From Microcaldota archaeon (GTDB lineage: Archaea; Micrarchaeota; Micrarchaeia; Micrarchaeales; CABMGC01), in NCBI GenBank assembly GCA_021835105.1, contig JAKBQS010000056.1, positions 1-5,651 of the forward strand: a stretch of 5,651 bases of DNA. The letters run 5' to 3'. The notes beneath the pieces are model-generated. The model searched no databases. It was not told the origin of the DNA and worked only from the letters and a program-made list of their open reading frames with translations. A program made the translations under genes and the position numbers. How positions within the stretch are numbered: the stretch's first letter is position 1; the number at the start of each line of letters is the position of its first letter. Positions 5,163 through 5,651 of this stretch are shown here, one piece after another.

Positions 5163-5651
5163 ATGGATGGGAGGCTAAGCCTTGGAGAGATAGGGGAGCG
5201 CGGGGTAATAAGGGAGATAAGGTCCCTGTACAACTACTCCTTCGATAACGATGACTGCGCCGCCATAGAATGCGGCAATAGGCTCATCCTTCTTACAACC
5301 GACTCTATAAACAGAAGGTCTCATATTCCAGATGGAGCCACTCCGGCAACAATAGGGAGATTCTTCGCCGCAGTTAATCTTAGCGATATTGCTGCCATGG
5401 GTGGCAAGCCGCTGTACTTCATGACCGCTCTTGAGCTTGAGAGAGACACGGAAATGAAATGGGTAAGGGAATTCGAGAAGGGAATGAAGCATATGCTGGA
5501 TAGATACGGAGTCAGGCTTGCGGGAGGGGATACGAAGGAGGGAGATGTACTCTCTATGGCTGGATTTGGAGTGGGCGAGGTCGAAAAGCGCAGAGCCCTC
5601 AGGAGAAGGAATTGTAGGGAGGGGGATTTTATTTATGTTACTGGGACTCTG
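5163..5651 (+). CDS. thiL: Thiamine-monophosphate kinase (ThiL), 3' end outside window
   Basis: The first 163 residues are visible; the frame is open to the window edge, so roughly the N-terminal half of a typical ThiL (about 300-330 aa) is present. ThiL phosphorylates thiamine monophosphate to thiamine diphosphate with ATP, the last step of cofactor synthesis. The sequence follows the family closely: LGEIGERGVIREI (7-19), NDDCAAI (29-35, Asp30/Asp31), LLTTDS (43-48, Asp47), HIPDGATPATIGRFFAAVNLSDIAAMGG (54-81, Asp75), YGVRLAGGDTKEGD (115-128, Asp123) and REGDFIYVTGTL (152-163). The acidic residues are those that hold ATP-Mg in the AIR-synthase/ThiL superfamily. Related paralogs such as HypE or AIR synthase are less likely given the N-terminal GERG..R.I and the GATP..IG..AAVNLSDIAAMGG block. 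The start is ATG 5163, at the distance expected for leaderless transcription from TTTATAGA. Confidence 0.85.
   Translation, partial: MDGRLSLGEIGERGVIREIRSLYNYSFDNDDCAAIECGNRLILLTTDSINRRSHIPDGATPATIGRFFAAVNLSDIAAMGGKPLYFMTALELERDTEMKWVREFEKGMKHMLDRYGVRLAGGDTKEGDVLSMAGFGVGEVEKRRALRRRNCREGDFIYVTGTL

Noticed and set aside
5175..5492. 105-residue minus-strand frame at the right edge
   Set aside because: Opposite the thiL-like gene, which has all family motifs in order; no domain or start signal of its own.
3799..5651. MFS transporter as a thiamine transporter because thiL follows
   Set aside because: The two genes have separate TATA boxes and no thiamine riboswitch or substrate signature is visible; adjacency alone is not enough.

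Overview
The window looks archaeal. The reasons are promoter-like TTTATA boxes about 28-31 nt ahead of several start codons, GGTG-type Shine-Dalgarno sites (complementary to the archaeal 16S 3' end), heavy use of AGG/AGA and ATA codons, and very compact spacing. A DPANN-type lineage such as Micrarchaeota is possible, but nothing here fixes the taxon. There is no mobile element, CRISPR array, standard tRNA or rRNA.

Layout. At 1-259 (+) is the 3' end of a gene for a small membrane protein, which overlaps by 8 nt the 3' end of a convergent gene for a PH-domain (bPH-type) protein (252-719, -). A divergent promoter region (720-856) then leads into two + strand genes: a flavin split-barrel (PNPOx-like) protein starting at GTG 857, and a very short CDGSH iron-sulfur protein (1424-1597, 57 aa). 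Both start codons follow exactly the same leader, GGTGTTAAT. A hairpin (1604-1623) separates the CDGSH gene from a convergent two-gene minus-strand operon. That operon reads cupin protein (3014 to 2160), then 2H cyclic phosphodiesterase (2163 to 1633), with an ATGA stop/start overlap. Upstream of it is a GC-rich, hairpin-bearing spacer (about 3080-3165), then an unrecognised minus-strand gene (3644 to 3201) with a strong SD. A divergent promoter region with a direct repeat and a palindrome precedes a 12-TM major facilitator transporter (3799-5112, +). The window ends inside a thiL-like gene for thiamine-monophosphate kinase (5163 to the edge, +), which has a TATA box at the right distance for a leaderless transcript.

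How the genes may work together. The only firm co-transcription is cupin plus cyclic phosphodiesterase. The PNPOx-like and CDGSH genes are tandem and share leader design, so they may be co-regulated redox proteins. ThiL belongs to thiamine diphosphate synthesis; the MFS gene just upstream could be a transporter for any small molecule, and a link to thiamine is speculation. Overall this is an ordinary chromosomal region with a few uncharacterised genes. The most unusual items are the cupin/2H operon, the shared leaders, and the structured GC-rich spacer followed by a perfect SD sequence on the strand opposite the hypothetical gene.
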